From positions 62,001 through 126,000 of the forward strand of contig NZ_JWJH01000013.1 of NCBI RefSeq assembly GCF_000949865.1: a stretch of 64,000 bases of DNA, written 5' to 3'. Below, in pieces: positions 36,287 to 44,755 of the stretch. This DNA comes from Rhizobium nepotum 39/7. GTDB taxonomy: Bacteria; Pseudomonadota; Alphaproteobacteria; Rhizobiales; Rhizobiaceae. Position 1 is the first letter of the stretch. Every line of letters begins with the position of its first letter. The notes beneath the pieces are model-generated. The model searched no databases, had not been told where the DNA came from, and saw nothing but the letters and a program-made list of their open reading frames with translations. The translations under genes and the position numbers were made by a program.

Positions 36287-37333
36287 ATGCAGACACGCGT
36301 GGCACGTTTATACGGCGCTAAGGACATCCGCGTCGAAACGCAGGACCTTGCCGCCCCCGGTCCCGGCGAAGTGCTGCTTACCATGGCGGCGGGCGGCATT
36401 TGCGGCTCCGATCTTCATTATTATCAGGATGGCGGTTTCGGTCCCGTCCGGGTGCGCGAGCCCATCATCTGCGGCCACGAGGCATCCGGGCATGTGCGGG
36501 CACTGGGGGAAGGCGTCAGCGGGCTTACTATCGGCCAGCTCGTCGCCGTCAATCCCTCGCAGCCCTGTGGCCATTGCCACTTTTGCCTGAAGGGCCAGCC
36601 GATCCATTGCCTCGAAATGCGCTTCATGGGCAGCGCCATGCGCCTGCCGCACGAACAGGGAATGTTCCGCGACCGGCTCATCGTGCCGGTGACACAGTGC
36701 TCGGCTTTCAAAGAGGGTACGTCGCCAGCCGAGGCCGCCTGCACCGAGCCGCTCGCGGTTTGCCTGCATGCCGTCGCCCAGGCGGGAAACCTTGAGGGCG
36801 CAAAGGTGCTGGTGACAGGTGCAGGGCCTATCGGCCTCCTGACCATCGCCGCTGCCCGCCATGCTGGCGCGGACATCATCGTCGCGACGGATCTGACCGA
36901 CGCCGCGCTGGAGCGGGCGCCCGCCATGGGAGCCGACCGCACGATCAATGTCGCCAAAGACGCCGAAGCGCTTCTGCCCTATCAGGACAATAAGGGTTAT
37001 TTCGACGTCATTTTCGATTGCTCCGCCGCAGCGCCGGCGCTCCGCACGGCATTTGCCTGCGTGCGACCGCGCGGCACCATCGTGCAGGTGGGCGTCACCG
37101 GAGACATCACCATTCCGCTCAACGCGCTGGTCGGCAAGGAAATCCTCTGGCGCGGCTCGCAACGTTTCCACGAGGAGTTCGCCATTGCTGCAGGGCTGAT
37201 TTCCACGCGGGAGATCGACGTGCGGCCGATCATTTCCCACAGCTTCCCGCTTTCCGAGGCGAAAGCCGCATTCGAACAGGCGGGAGACCGCTCCGCCGCC
37301 TGCAAGGTACAACTGACATTCTCCACAGAATGA
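36287..37333 (+). CDS. zinc-dependent dehydrogenase, L-idonate/L-gulonate 5-dehydrogenase type
   Basis: A 348-residue medium-chain dehydrogenase. Catalytic zinc ligands are in GGICGSDLHYY (Cys near 39) and GHEASG (His near 64); the structural zinc cluster is CGHCHFCLKGQPIHC near residues 92-106; the nucleotide site is VLVTGAGPIGLLTIAAARHAGA near 177. L-Idonate and L-gulonate 5-dehydrogenases belong here and yield 5-ketogluconate or fructuronate. Standing directly before mannonate dehydratase, a step that feeds or drains fructuronate is plausible. A short AAAGGA site precedes the ATG. Confidence 0.85.
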   Translation: MQTRVARLYGAKDIRVETQDLAAPGPGEVLLTMAAGGICGSDLHYYQDGGFGPVRVREPIICGHEASGHVRALGEGVSGLTIGQLVAVNPSQPCGHCHFCLKGQPIHCLEMRFMGSAMRLPHEQGMFRDRLIVPVTQCSAFKEGTSPAEAACTEPLAVCLHAVAQAGNLEGAKVLVTGAGPIGLLTIAAARHAGADIIVATDLTDAALERAPAMGADRTINVAKDAEALLPYQDNKGYFDVIFDCSAAAPALRTAFACVRPRGTIVQVGVTGDITIPLNALVGKEILWRGSQRFHEEFAIAAGLISTREIDVRPIISHSFPLSEAKAAFEQAGDRSAACKVQLTFSTE

Positions 37334-37349
37334 TATTTGAGGATTAAAG

Positions 37350-38558
37350 ATGAGACACACATGGCGCTGGTTCGGTCCGGTGGACAAGGTCACGGTTCAG
37401 GATGCGGCTCAGGCGGGAGCGGAAGGCATCGTCAGCGCGCTGCACCACATCGCAACTGGTGATGTGTGGCCGGTGGATGAAATCGCCAAACGACATGAAG
37501 CGATCAAGGCCGGTGGACTTTATTGGGACGTTGTCGAAAGCGTACCGGTTTCCGAAGAGATCAAGACGCAGACGGGCGACTGGAAAAACCATATCGCCAA
37601 CTGGCAGGAAACGCTACGCCGCCTCTCCGCCTCCGGCATCCGCACCGTCTGCTATAATTTCATGCCGGTGCTGGACTGGACCCGTACCGACCTGCGCTGG
37701 GAAACAAAGCACGGCGCAAAAGCGATGCGTTTCGACCTCACCGATTTCGCAGCCTTCGATATTAACATTCTGAAACGCCCCAACGCGAAAACCGATTATC
37801 CCGACTGGCTGATAGAGGCTGCGGCAAAACGTTTCGCCGAAATGCCGGACACGAAAATCGCCGCACTCGGGCGCAATATCGGCGCGGGCCTGCCCGGCTC
37901 GGCGGATGGTTACACGCTCGACCAGCTTCTGGAAAAACTCCGCTCCTACCATGGTATCAACCGTGAGAGGCTGCAGCAAAACCTGATCGATTTTCTCTCG
38001 GAGGTCACACCCATTGCCGAGGAAGTCGGCATCAACATATGCGCCCACGGCGACGATCCGCCGTGGCCGCTGCTCGGCCTGCCGCGTATCCTCTCAACTG
38101 AGGCAGACTACGCCCATATGTTGTCGCAGGTCGATAGCCGCGCCAATGGCGTGACGCTGTGCACCGGTTCGCTCGGTGCGCGGGCCGACAATGACCTGCC
38201 CTTCGTCGCCAGCCGTTTTGCCGATCGCATCCACTTTGTGCATCTGCGTAATGTGACGCGCGACACCGATACCGTGCCCTGCTCCTTCTTCGAGGACGAA
38301 CATCTGGAAGGCGGAACGGATATGGTGGCCGTTATTGCCGCCCTTCTGTCGGAAGAAGCCAAGCGCCGCGCTGAAGGACGTGAAGACCACACCATTCCAA
38401 TGCGGCCCGATCATGGCCAGGAAATCCTTGATGACCTGACGCGCGGGGCGCAACCCGGTTATCCCGCTATCGGCCGCCTGAAAGGGCTCGCTGAACTGCG
38501 CGGTATCGAGCGCACGCTGTCGCATGGCCGTTTCGGATTGGCGAAGCAGGCGCATTGA
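37350..38558 (+). CDS. uxuA: D-mannonate dehydratase UxuA
   Basis: A 402-residue UxuA protein starting MRHTWRWFGPVDKVT, the family N-terminus. It dehydrates D-mannonate to 2-keto-3-deoxygluconate using Fe or Mn. Family blocks seen are CYNFMPVLDWTRTDL near 98, ICAHGDDPPWPLLGLPRI near residue 228, NGVTLCTGSLGARADNDL near 262, FVHLRN near 296 and MRPDHGQEI near 350, which include the metal and catalytic residues. Seventeen bases follow the dehydrogenase stop, so it is in the same operon. No uxuB, uxaC or KDG kinase gene is within the window. Confidence 0.95.
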   Translation: MRHTWRWFGPVDKVTVQDAAQAGAEGIVSALHHIATGDVWPVDEIAKRHEAIKAGGLYWDVVESVPVSEEIKTQTGDWKNHIANWQETLRRLSASGIRTVCYNFMPVLDWTRTDLRWETKHGAKAMRFDLTDFAAFDINILKRPNAKTDYPDWLIEAAAKRFAEMPDTKIAALGRNIGAGLPGSADGYTLDQLLEKLRSYHGINRERLQQNLIDFLSEVTPIAEEVGINICAHGDDPPWPLLGLPRILSTEADYAHMLSQVDSRANGVTLCTGSLGARADNDLPFVASRFADRIHFVHLRNVTRDTDTVPCSFFEDEHLEGGTDMVAVIAALLSEEAKRRAEGREDHTIPMRPDHGQEILDDLTRGAQPGYPAIGRLKGLAELRGIERTLSHGRFGLAKQAH

Positions 38559-38566
38559 GCGGAAAT

Positions 38567-38601
38567 ATTGGCCGCCGGCAGCTCCTCAACTTGCGGCCAA
38601 T
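38567..38601. terminator. candidate bidirectional terminator between uxuA and the VanZ-like gene
   Basis: ATTGGCCGC (38567-38575) pairs with GCGGCCAAT (38593-38601) around a 17-base loop that contains the VanZ-like stop codon (38586-38588). There is no strong T run, so function is uncertain. Confidence 0.4.
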
Positions 38602-38939
38602 CGCGTCCTGAACACGAGATATGAACAGGCGGCAAGCCCGCCAGCGATGGCACCTGCGGCTTTCACCACCGCATCCATCATATGCGGATGCCGCGTCGGC
38701 GACAGAAATTGCAGCGCCTCGATGCCGAAAGCGGCCGCGACACCCGCCGCTATGACGGCAAGCCAGTAACGCGGATAGGCCACCACAAAGGCGGCAGAAC
38801 AAAAGGCAAAAGCGGCGGCGCGGTCCAGACCGACCGTGGTCAGCGTGTGGGGCCGAAGTCCGATCGGGCAAACCGTGACAATCACGATCAGCAAAAAAAT
38901 TGACCAAGCGACGTATTTCGGAAATCTGTTTGTCATCAT
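38586..38939 (-). CDS. VanZ-like family membrane protein
   Basis: A 117-residue protein with about four hydrophobic helices. The VanZ-like block IEALQFLSPTRHPHMMDAVVKAAGA near residues 74-98 is characteristic (Glu-x-x-Gln, then Asp-x-x-x-N/K). VanZ relatives are small membrane proteins, one of which gives low-level teicoplanin resistance; in most bacteria the role is unknown. Start at the first of two adjacent ATG codons (38939; the second is 38936). The frame is open far upstream to 39185 but without family similarity. Single gene, convergent with uxuA. Confidence 0.75.
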   Translation of the reverse strand: MMTNRFPKYVAWSIFLLIVIVTVCPIGLRPHTLTTVGLDRAAAFAFCSAAFVVAYPRYWLAVIAAGVAAAFGIEALQFLSPTRHPHMMDAVVKAAGAIAGGLAACSYLVFRTRLAAS

Positions 38940-39184
38940 GGCGTCACAATAGAGCGCCGTGCGCGTAAACGGAAGATCGTCTTTTTCTTTCACCGCCCAA
39001 TAAATCACACTTTTTGGACGGATACTGCACAAACCGGCTTTCGCTGACGCCCTACTCGGGCTAAGGCAGAGGGCGACCGGACAAGGATCGCGGCTGATGG
39101 CCATGAGGCTGTCGCCCTTCGGTCCGGTTTTACGGTATCGGGTGGATTTTCCACACAGGATCAGATTTTTCAGGGAAGAGCACA

Positions 39185-40696
39185 ATGAGTTTCAAGCCGC
39201 ACGGCAAACATCTGGTTGCAGGAGAATGGGTCGCTACGGATGCGAAATTCCGCAGTGAGCCTGCACATGGCGAAGCTTTCGATTTTTCGGTCGGCACCGT
39301 CGATCTGGTGAATGCGGCCGCAGAAGCAGCCGAAGAAGCCTTCTGGAGCTATGGTTACACCACCCGCGAAGAGCGCGCTGCATTCCTCGACACCATCGCC
39401 GATGAAATCGAGGCCCGCGCCGACGCCATCACGGAAATCGGCTCGTCCGAAACCGGCCTGCCCGCAGGACGCCTGCAGGGTGAGCGCGGCCGCACCACCG
39501 GCCAGCTTCGCCTGTTCGCATCGCATATCCGCAAGGGCGACTATCTCGACCGCCGCCACGACGAAGCGCTGCCGGATCGCCAACCGCTGCCGCGCCCGGA
39601 TATCCGTCTGATGCAGCGCCCGATCGGCCCTGTCGCAGTGTTCGGCGCTTCCAACTTTCCGCTTGCCTTCTCGACCGCCGGTGGTGACACCGCCGCCGCT
39701 CTCGCAGCTGGCTGCCCGGTTGTCGTCAAGGGCCATTCGGCCCATCCCGGCACCGGTGAAATCATTGCCGAAGCGGTTCTCGCCGCCGTCAAGAAGCACA
39801 ATCTGCATCCCGGCGTCTTCTCGCTGATCCAGGGCGGCCGCCGCGATGTCGGCTCCGCGCTCGTCCAGCATCCGCGTATCAAGGCAGTCGGCTTCACCGG
39901 CTCGCTCGCCGGTGGCCGCGCGCTGTTCGATCTCTGCGCCCAGCGCCCCGAGCCGATCCCGTTCTTCGGCGAACTCGGTTCCGTAAACCCGATGTTCCTG
40001 CTGCCGGAAGCCGTTTCCGCGCGCGGTGAAGCCATCGCCAAGGGCTGGGCCGGTTCGCTCACCATGGGTGCCGGCCAGTTTTGCACCAATCCCGGCATCG
40101 CCGTCGTTCTTGCTTCGCAGGCGGATGCAGTGGCGGAAACTGCCCGTGCAGCTCTTTCCGAAGTCGGCCCGCAGGTGATGCTGACCGACGGCATCGCCTC
40201 AGCCTATCGTGACGGTCGTGACCGCATCGCCGCCGGTAGCGGCGTGCGCGACGTGCTGACCACAAGCTGCGACCTGCGCAATGCGACACCCTATCTGTTC
40301 CGCGTTTCCGGTAAGGACTGGGTTGCGAACCACGCGCTTTCCGAAGAGGTCTTCGGACCGCTCGGCCTGATCGTGACGGTCGACAGCGCCGAGGAAATGA
40401 TCGAAGTCGCAAAGAGCTTCGAAGGCCAGCTGACGGCGACCATGCATCTCGACGCCGGCGACGCCGAACTCGGCCGCAAGCTTCTGCCGATCCTCGAGCG
40501 CAAGGCTGGCCGCGTTCTCGCCAACGGGTTCCCGACCGGCGTAGAAGTCTCCGAAGCCATGGTGCACGGCGGCCCTTATCCGGCCTCGACGAATTTCGGC
40601 GCAACCTCGGTCGGCACAATGTCGATCCGCCGCTTCACGCGCCCGGTTTCCTACCAGAACATTCCTTCGGACGTTCTGCCGCAGGATATCCGCTGA
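39185..40696 (+). CDS. aldehyde dehydrogenase, 2-oxoglutarate semialdehyde dehydrogenase type
   Basis: A 503-residue NAD(P)-dependent aldehyde dehydrogenase. GPVAVFGASNFPLAFSTAGGDTAAALAAGCPVVVKGHSAHPGTGE near residue 145-185 is the cofactor region, FFGELGSVNPMF near 260 holds the general-base Glu and AGQFCTNPG near 296 the catalytic Cys. The variant FGASNFPLAFS block and overall length match ketoglutaric semialdehyde dehydrogenases of sugar-acid and pentose oxidation. It fits the sugar-acid theme of the preceding operon but is separately transcribed. GGAAGAG precedes the ATG. Confidence 0.88.
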   Translation: MSFKPHGKHLVAGEWVATDAKFRSEPAHGEAFDFSVGTVDLVNAAAEAAEEAFWSYGYTTREERAAFLDTIADEIEARADAITEIGSSETGLPAGRLQGERGRTTGQLRLFASHIRKGDYLDRRHDEALPDRQPLPRPDIRLMQRPIGPVAVFGASNFPLAFSTAGGDTAAALAAGCPVVVKGHSAHPGTGEIIAEAVLAAVKKHNLHPGVFSLIQGGRRDVGSALVQHPRIKAVGFTGSLAGGRALFDLCAQRPEPIPFFGELGSVNPMFLLPEAVSARGEAIAKGWAGSLTMGAGQFCTNPGIAVVLASQADAVAETARAALSEVGPQVMLTDGIASAYRDGRDRIAAGSGVRDVLTTSCDLRNATPYLFRVSGKDWVANHALSEEVFGPLGLIVTVDSAEEMIEVAKSFEGQLTATMHLDAGDAELGRKLLPILERKAGRVLANGFPTGVEVSEAMVHGGPYPASTNFGATSVGTMSIRRFTRPVSYQNIPSDVLPQDIR

Positions 40697-40707
40697 TCAA
40701 AAAATGG

Positions 40708-40727
40708 GAGGGCGCTCACGCGCCCTC
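40708..40727. terminator. terminator hairpin between aldehyde dehydrogenase and TRAP genes
   Basis: GAGGGCGC (40708-40715), loop TCAC, GCGCCCTC (40720-40727), in a gap of 55 bases between convergent genes. The T content after it is modest (TCATTCATT); the minus-strand transcript meets CATTTTTTG, so it works best for the TRAP operon. Confidence 0.75.
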
Positions 40728-40751
40728 TCATTCATTGAATAAAACCAGGGC

Positions 40752-41750
40752 TCAGGCCGACTGGATGGCCTGTATCTTCTCGACGCCGCCGACCGTGCCG
40801 GCGAAATCCTGCCAGACACCCTGCGCGCCCTTGCGCCATTCATCCAACGCTTCCGGCTGCAACACCTTGCCGCCCTTCGAGACCGCAAGCTCCACCGATT
40901 TCGCCTCATCCTCAACGATCAGCTGGTTGAAATAGAGCGCGCCTTCGCTGGAAGCCTCCGAGAGAACCTTCTTCTCCTCATCGTCAAGCTGGTTCCAGAA
41001 AGCCGCACCGTAATAAACCACGCCAGAGGCCCAGATATGGCCGGTTTCGGTCATGTAGGGCACAACCTCGTAAAGCTTGAACCCGGCATAGGCCGACTTG
41101 GTCAGATCCATGGCGTCGGCCACGCCGGTTGACAGCGCATTATAGGTCTCGGTGATCGGAATACCAACCGGCGTGGTGCCGAAGGCGCTCCACAGCTTGG
41201 TATGTAGCGGGCTCTGAATGACGCGGATCTTCTTGCCTTCCAGTTGCTCCGGCCGGGTCACCGGCTCCTTGGTCAGGAGATGGCGCGCGCCGTAATTGAT
41301 GAAGTCCACGGCAACGAACTGCTGCGCGCCAAGCTTGGTCTTCAGCTCGCTGCCGGTCTCGCCCGTCACCACTTTGCGCACATGGTCGGCATCGCGGAAC
41401 AGGAAAGGCAGATCGAGGATTTGCAATTCCGGAACCCAGCCGGAGAGCGAGGAGACCGTGGAAAGGCTCGCCTGAACCGATCCGAGACGGATGTTTTCCG
41501 CCACTTCCTTTTCACCGCCCAGCGCACCGCTTTTGACAATGTTGAAACGGAAACGGCCGGGCAGCTTCGCCTCCACCAGCTCGCTGATCTTCACCCAGAT
41601 TTTCGTCTCCGGCTTGTCGTCGGCAAACAGCGAGGCGACCGTAATGTTACGGGTCCTGGCGTTTGCGGTGCGGACGAAGGCGGGCGCGGCAAGTGCCGCT
41701 GCGCCTGCTGCGGAGAGCTTCAGGAGATTGCGACGATCGATAATAGTCAT
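40752..41750 (-). CDS. TRAP transporter substrate-binding protein, DctP family, Tat signal
   Basis: A 332-residue periplasmic binding protein. The N-terminus MTIIDRRNLLKLSAAGAAAL has a twin-arginine motif (RRNLLK) and ends with an ANA-type cleavage site, so it is exported folded, unlike the Sec-type DctP at 33183. DctP blocks include GALGGEKEVAENIRLGSVQ near 86, GKKIRVIQSPLHTKLWSAFGTTPVGIPITETYNALSTGVADAMD near 176-220. The start at 41750 is chosen for the Tat motif. It is the last gene of the operon that runs SsuA-like protein, monooxygenase, DctQM fusion, DctP. Confidence 0.9.
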   Translation of the reverse strand: MTIIDRRNLLKLSAAGAAALAAPAFVRTANARTRNITVASLFADDKPETKIWVKISELVEAKLPGRFRFNIVKSGALGGEKEVAENIRLGSVQASLSTVSSLSGWVPELQILDLPFLFRDADHVRKVVTGETGSELKTKLGAQQFVAVDFINYGARHLLTKEPVTRPEQLEGKKIRVIQSPLHTKLWSAFGTTPVGIPITETYNALSTGVADAMDLTKSAYAGFKLYEVVPYMTETGHIWASGVVYYGAAFWNQLDDEEKKVLSEASSEGALYFNQLIVEDEAKSVELAVSKGGKVLQPEALDEWRKGAQGVWQDFAGTVGGVEKIQAIQSA

Positions 41751-41766
41751 GAATAAAACCCCGAAT

Positions 41767-43599
41767 TTAGAAGACAATGGCCCAGGCGCACAGAATGGCG
41801 AGGGAAACGAGAAGGGATAAGAGATAGGGAACGACGGCCTGGAAAAGCGCAGTCGCCGGAATGCGGGTGACGCCGCTGACCACGAAGATCAGCATGCCGA
41901 GCGGCGGCGTCAGGCCATGGATCATCAGATTGACCACCAGAATGACGCCGAAATGGATCGGATCGATACCTGCGGCAACGGCTGCTGGCAGCAGGATCGG
42001 TCCGAACAGCAGGATGGCCGCACCGATATCCAGCACCAGCCCGACCGCGAGCAGGATGAGATTGGAGAGCAGAAGCACCGCAATCTTGCTGCCGCCAAGC
42101 AGGGTGACGAAGTCCGTGACGAGGCCTGAAACATTGTCTACCGCGAGCAGGAAGGCGAAGGGACCCGCCGTGCCGATCAGAAGGCCGATGGCCGCCGCCT
42201 CCCCGGCCGATTGCCGGAAGGTTGCGAAAATACGGCCCGCTCCCAGCCGGTAACCGAAACCGAGAAGCAGCGTATAAAGCGCAGCAAGTGCGGCGGCTTC
42301 CGTGGTGGTGACGACGCCGATGCGGATGCCGACCACCACGATGACGCCGAGACCGAACGCGGGAATGGCCGCCACGGCCGAACGCCAGCGTTCGCTACCC
42401 GTGGCGCGCGGCAGCGTATCAACGCTGCGCACGCTCAAATGGATCGCCACCGCAAGGCAGATCGCCATCAGCCCGCCGGCGAAGAAGCCGCCGACCAGCA
42501 GCGAACCGACTGACAGATTGGTGGCCGTTGCAAGGATCAGGAAAGCGATGGAGGGCGGGATGACGTTGTCGAGCACCGACGTGGCGGCAATGATCGCACC
42601 CGCCTGTGCCGGCGGATATCCGTGTTTCACCAGTTCCGGCTGGAAGGTGGAGGCACCGAAGGCGGCGTTGGCGACCGAGGAACCGGATGCGCCAGAAAAC
42701 AGCACGCTGGTCAACAGCGTCGTTTGCGCCAGTCCCGCCCGGCGATGCCCGACCATCGAAGCTGCGAACCGGACCAGCTGGTTGGCGACGCCCGATTCCG
42801 TCAGCAGGCTTCCGGCCAGCAGGAAGAAGGGGATGGCGAGCAACAGGAATTTCGACATGCCTGTTACCGTCGAGGACACGATGGCCGGCTCCGGCAAGGT
42901 GCTGCCGAAGGCGATCGCCACATAGGCCGCAGCGAGAAAGGCATGGGCGAGCGGTGCCGCCAGCACCAGCCCCACCGCCGCCGTCAGCGCCAGAAACAGG
43001 CTGGGCGGCAGGCTGGTATCGACGAAGACTTCCGGCAGGCCGACATAGGCCAGAATTGCGATGGCGAGAGACGCGAGAACGGCAAGCGCCTTGCCTTCAC
43101 TGACACGTTGAAGCGACAGGTAAAGAAGGATCAGCGCACCGCCGGCACCCAGAAAGCCGAAACGCACCCATTCCGGCAGACCAAGTGTCGGAGAGGTGCC
43201 GCCCAGCATCGCCGCGATTTCAACCCCGCCGAAGGCGAGGATGAGCGCCGCGACGAAGGAGAAGGCATCGGCCAGAACTTCGGTTGCGGCATGAAACCGC
43301 TCAGGCAAAAACCGCACGAAAACATCGAGCCGCATGGCCAGCGCGCTTTTGAGGCTGAGCGGCGCGCCAACCGCGATCATGGCCACATGCAGCCAGATAC
43401 CGAGGTCTTCCGCGCCGATGAAGCCGGTGTGAAACAGATAACGCAGGGCGACATTGACCAGCACCACCACAAGAAGCGTGGCAAGGATGGCAGCGGCGAC
43501 CGCGCCGAGCGCCTTGTCGAGAAGGGCAAGCGCCCGCTCCGCCACGCGCTGCGAGCCGATGCGCCGTTGTGCAATTGTTGTTGCCGGACTTGCCGTCAT
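41767..43599 (-). CDS. TRAP transporter fused small-large permease (DctQM)
   Basis: A 610-residue membrane protein. About the first 170 residues form a DctQ unit (LVVVLVNVALRYLFHTGFIGAEDLGIWLHVAMIAVGAPLSLK); the rest is a DctM unit (GMSKFLLLAIPFFLLAGSLLTESGVA, LFSGASGSSVANAAFGA, GLTPPLGMLIFVVSGVTRIP). Fused QM permeases are known in TRAP systems. The start at 43599 begins MTASPATT; a longer opening to 43710 overlaps the monooxygenase gene. It transports the ligand of the Tat-exported DctP 16 bases downstream; given the neighbouring monooxygenase, an organosulfonate or similar anion is a reasonable guess. Confidence 0.92.
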   Translation of the reverse strand: MTASPATTIAQRRIGSQRVAERALALLDKALGAVAAAILATLLVVVLVNVALRYLFHTGFIGAEDLGIWLHVAMIAVGAPLSLKSALAMRLDVFVRFLPERFHAATEVLADAFSFVAALILAFGGVEIAAMLGGTSPTLGLPEWVRFGFLGAGGALILLYLSLQRVSEGKALAVLASLAIAILAYVGLPEVFVDTSLPPSLFLALTAAVGLVLAAPLAHAFLAAAYVAIAFGSTLPEPAIVSSTVTGMSKFLLLAIPFFLLAGSLLTESGVANQLVRFAASMVGHRRAGLAQTTLLTSVLFSGASGSSVANAAFGASTFQPELVKHGYPPAQAGAIIAATSVLDNVIPPSIAFLILATATNLSVGSLLVGGFFAGGLMAICLAVAIHLSVRSVDTLPRATGSERWRSAVAAIPAFGLGVIVVVGIRIGVVTTTEAAALAALYTLLLGFGYRLGAGRIFATFRQSAGEAAAIGLLIGTAGPFAFLLAVDNVSGLVTDFVTLLGGSKIAVLLLSNLILLAVGLVLDIGAAILLFGPILLPAAVAAGIDPIHFGVILVVNLMIHGLTPPLGMLIFVVSGVTRIPATALFQAVVPYLLSLLVSLAILCAWAIVF

Positions 43600-43627
43600 G
43601 TCTTTTTTCTCCACTCCCGGGCCATGC

Positions 43628-44755
43628 TCAGGATGCCTTGGCCGAGAGGTCGCGGTCGAACAAAGTCGACCAGGTGAATTGTTTTGCCGCTGACACCTCC
43701 CGCGATACATCGAGACGCGGCAGGACCTTTTCGCCGAAGCGGAATGCCTCTTCCAGCAACGGCATACCGGACAGAATAAAGGTATTCACGCCCGCCTTTT
43801 TATAGGCCTCCAGCGTGCGGATGACTGTATCGGGCGAACCGACGATGGCGGTTCCCGGTCCCGGCCGGACGAGGCCGATGCCGGCCCAGAGGTTGGGCGC
43901 AATTTCGAGATCACGCAGGTTCTCCGGTTTCTGCCCGCCATGCATCGCCGTCATGCGCTGCTGGCCGACGGAATCCGTCTTGCCAACGAAACGCTGGTTG
44001 GCGGCAATGGCACGCTCGTCCATGCGCCCGTAAAGATCGGCGGCGGCAGCCCATGCCTCTTCATCCGTATCACGCACAATAACATAGAGGCGAATGCCAT
44101 ATTCCAGTTCGCGGCCGAGTTTCTCCGCCCGCGCCTTGACGAGATCGACCTTCGCCCCGATCTGATCGGGCGTTTCGCCCCAGGAAAGATAGGTCTCGAC
44201 ATGTTTGGCCGCAACGTCGATCGCCCTTTCCGAAGAGCCGCCGAACCACAGAGGCGGCGGCTCTATGCCCTGCCCTACCGGCAGCGCGAGCTTTGCGCCT
44301 TCCGTCTGGAAATGCCGGCCCTTGAAATCGACCGTCTCACCGGCAAAAAGACGGTGCCATATCTGCAGATATTCATCCGCCATATCATAACGCTCGTCAT
44401 GTGGCATGGTCATGCCGTAAGCGCCGAGCATCTTGGCATCACCCGAAACGACATTGATCAGCAGGCGTCCGCGCGAAAATTCCTGAAGCGTCGCCGCCAT
44501 CTTGGCGAGCAGCGTCGGTGCGATAAGCCCTGGATGAATGGCGACCAGAAGCTTCAGCCGCTCGGTATAGGAGAGCAGCGCGCCCGCCAGAACCCAGACG
44601 TCATGCGCGCCAGTGGCAAACAATGCGCCGGTGTAACCAAGCTGGTCGTAAGCAAGCGCCAGCTGCTTGTAATAACCGAGATCGACCTTGCGGGATCCTT
44701 CCGGTTGCCAGGGATAGGCGCCATCGGGTGCGCACATGTACCAGAAAACGTTCAT
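43628..44755 (-). CDS. LLM-class flavin-dependent monooxygenase, SsuD-like
   Basis: A 375-residue TIM-barrel flavin monooxygenase. The SsuD-type blocks are AYDQLGYTGALFATGAHDVWVLAGALLSYTERLKLLVAIHPG near residues 35-75, GRLLINVVSGD near 98, and DEYLQIWHRLF near 125; EFSRGR and the later WFGGSS are also typical. SsuD uses reduced FMN and oxygen to release sulfite from alkanesulfonates. No flavin reductase is in this operon; the nearest is at 62987. The ATG overlaps the upstream SsuA-like gene by four bases. The exact substrate is not established. Confidence 0.88.
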   Translation of the reverse strand: MNVFWYMCAPDGAYPWQPEGSRKVDLGYYKQLALAYDQLGYTGALFATGAHDVWVLAGALLSYTERLKLLVAIHPGLIAPTLLAKMAATLQEFSRGRLLINVVSGDAKMLGAYGMTMPHDERYDMADEYLQIWHRLFAGETVDFKGRHFQTEGAKLALPVGQGIEPPPLWFGGSSERAIDVAAKHVETYLSWGETPDQIGAKVDLVKARAEKLGRELEYGIRLYVIVRDTDEEAWAAAADLYGRMDERAIAANQRFVGKTDSVGQQRMTAMHGGQKPENLRDLEIAPNLWAGIGLVRPGPGTAIVGSPDTVIRTLEAYKKAGVNTFILSGMPLLEEAFRFGEKVLPRLDVSREVSAAKQFTWSTLFDRDLSAKAS

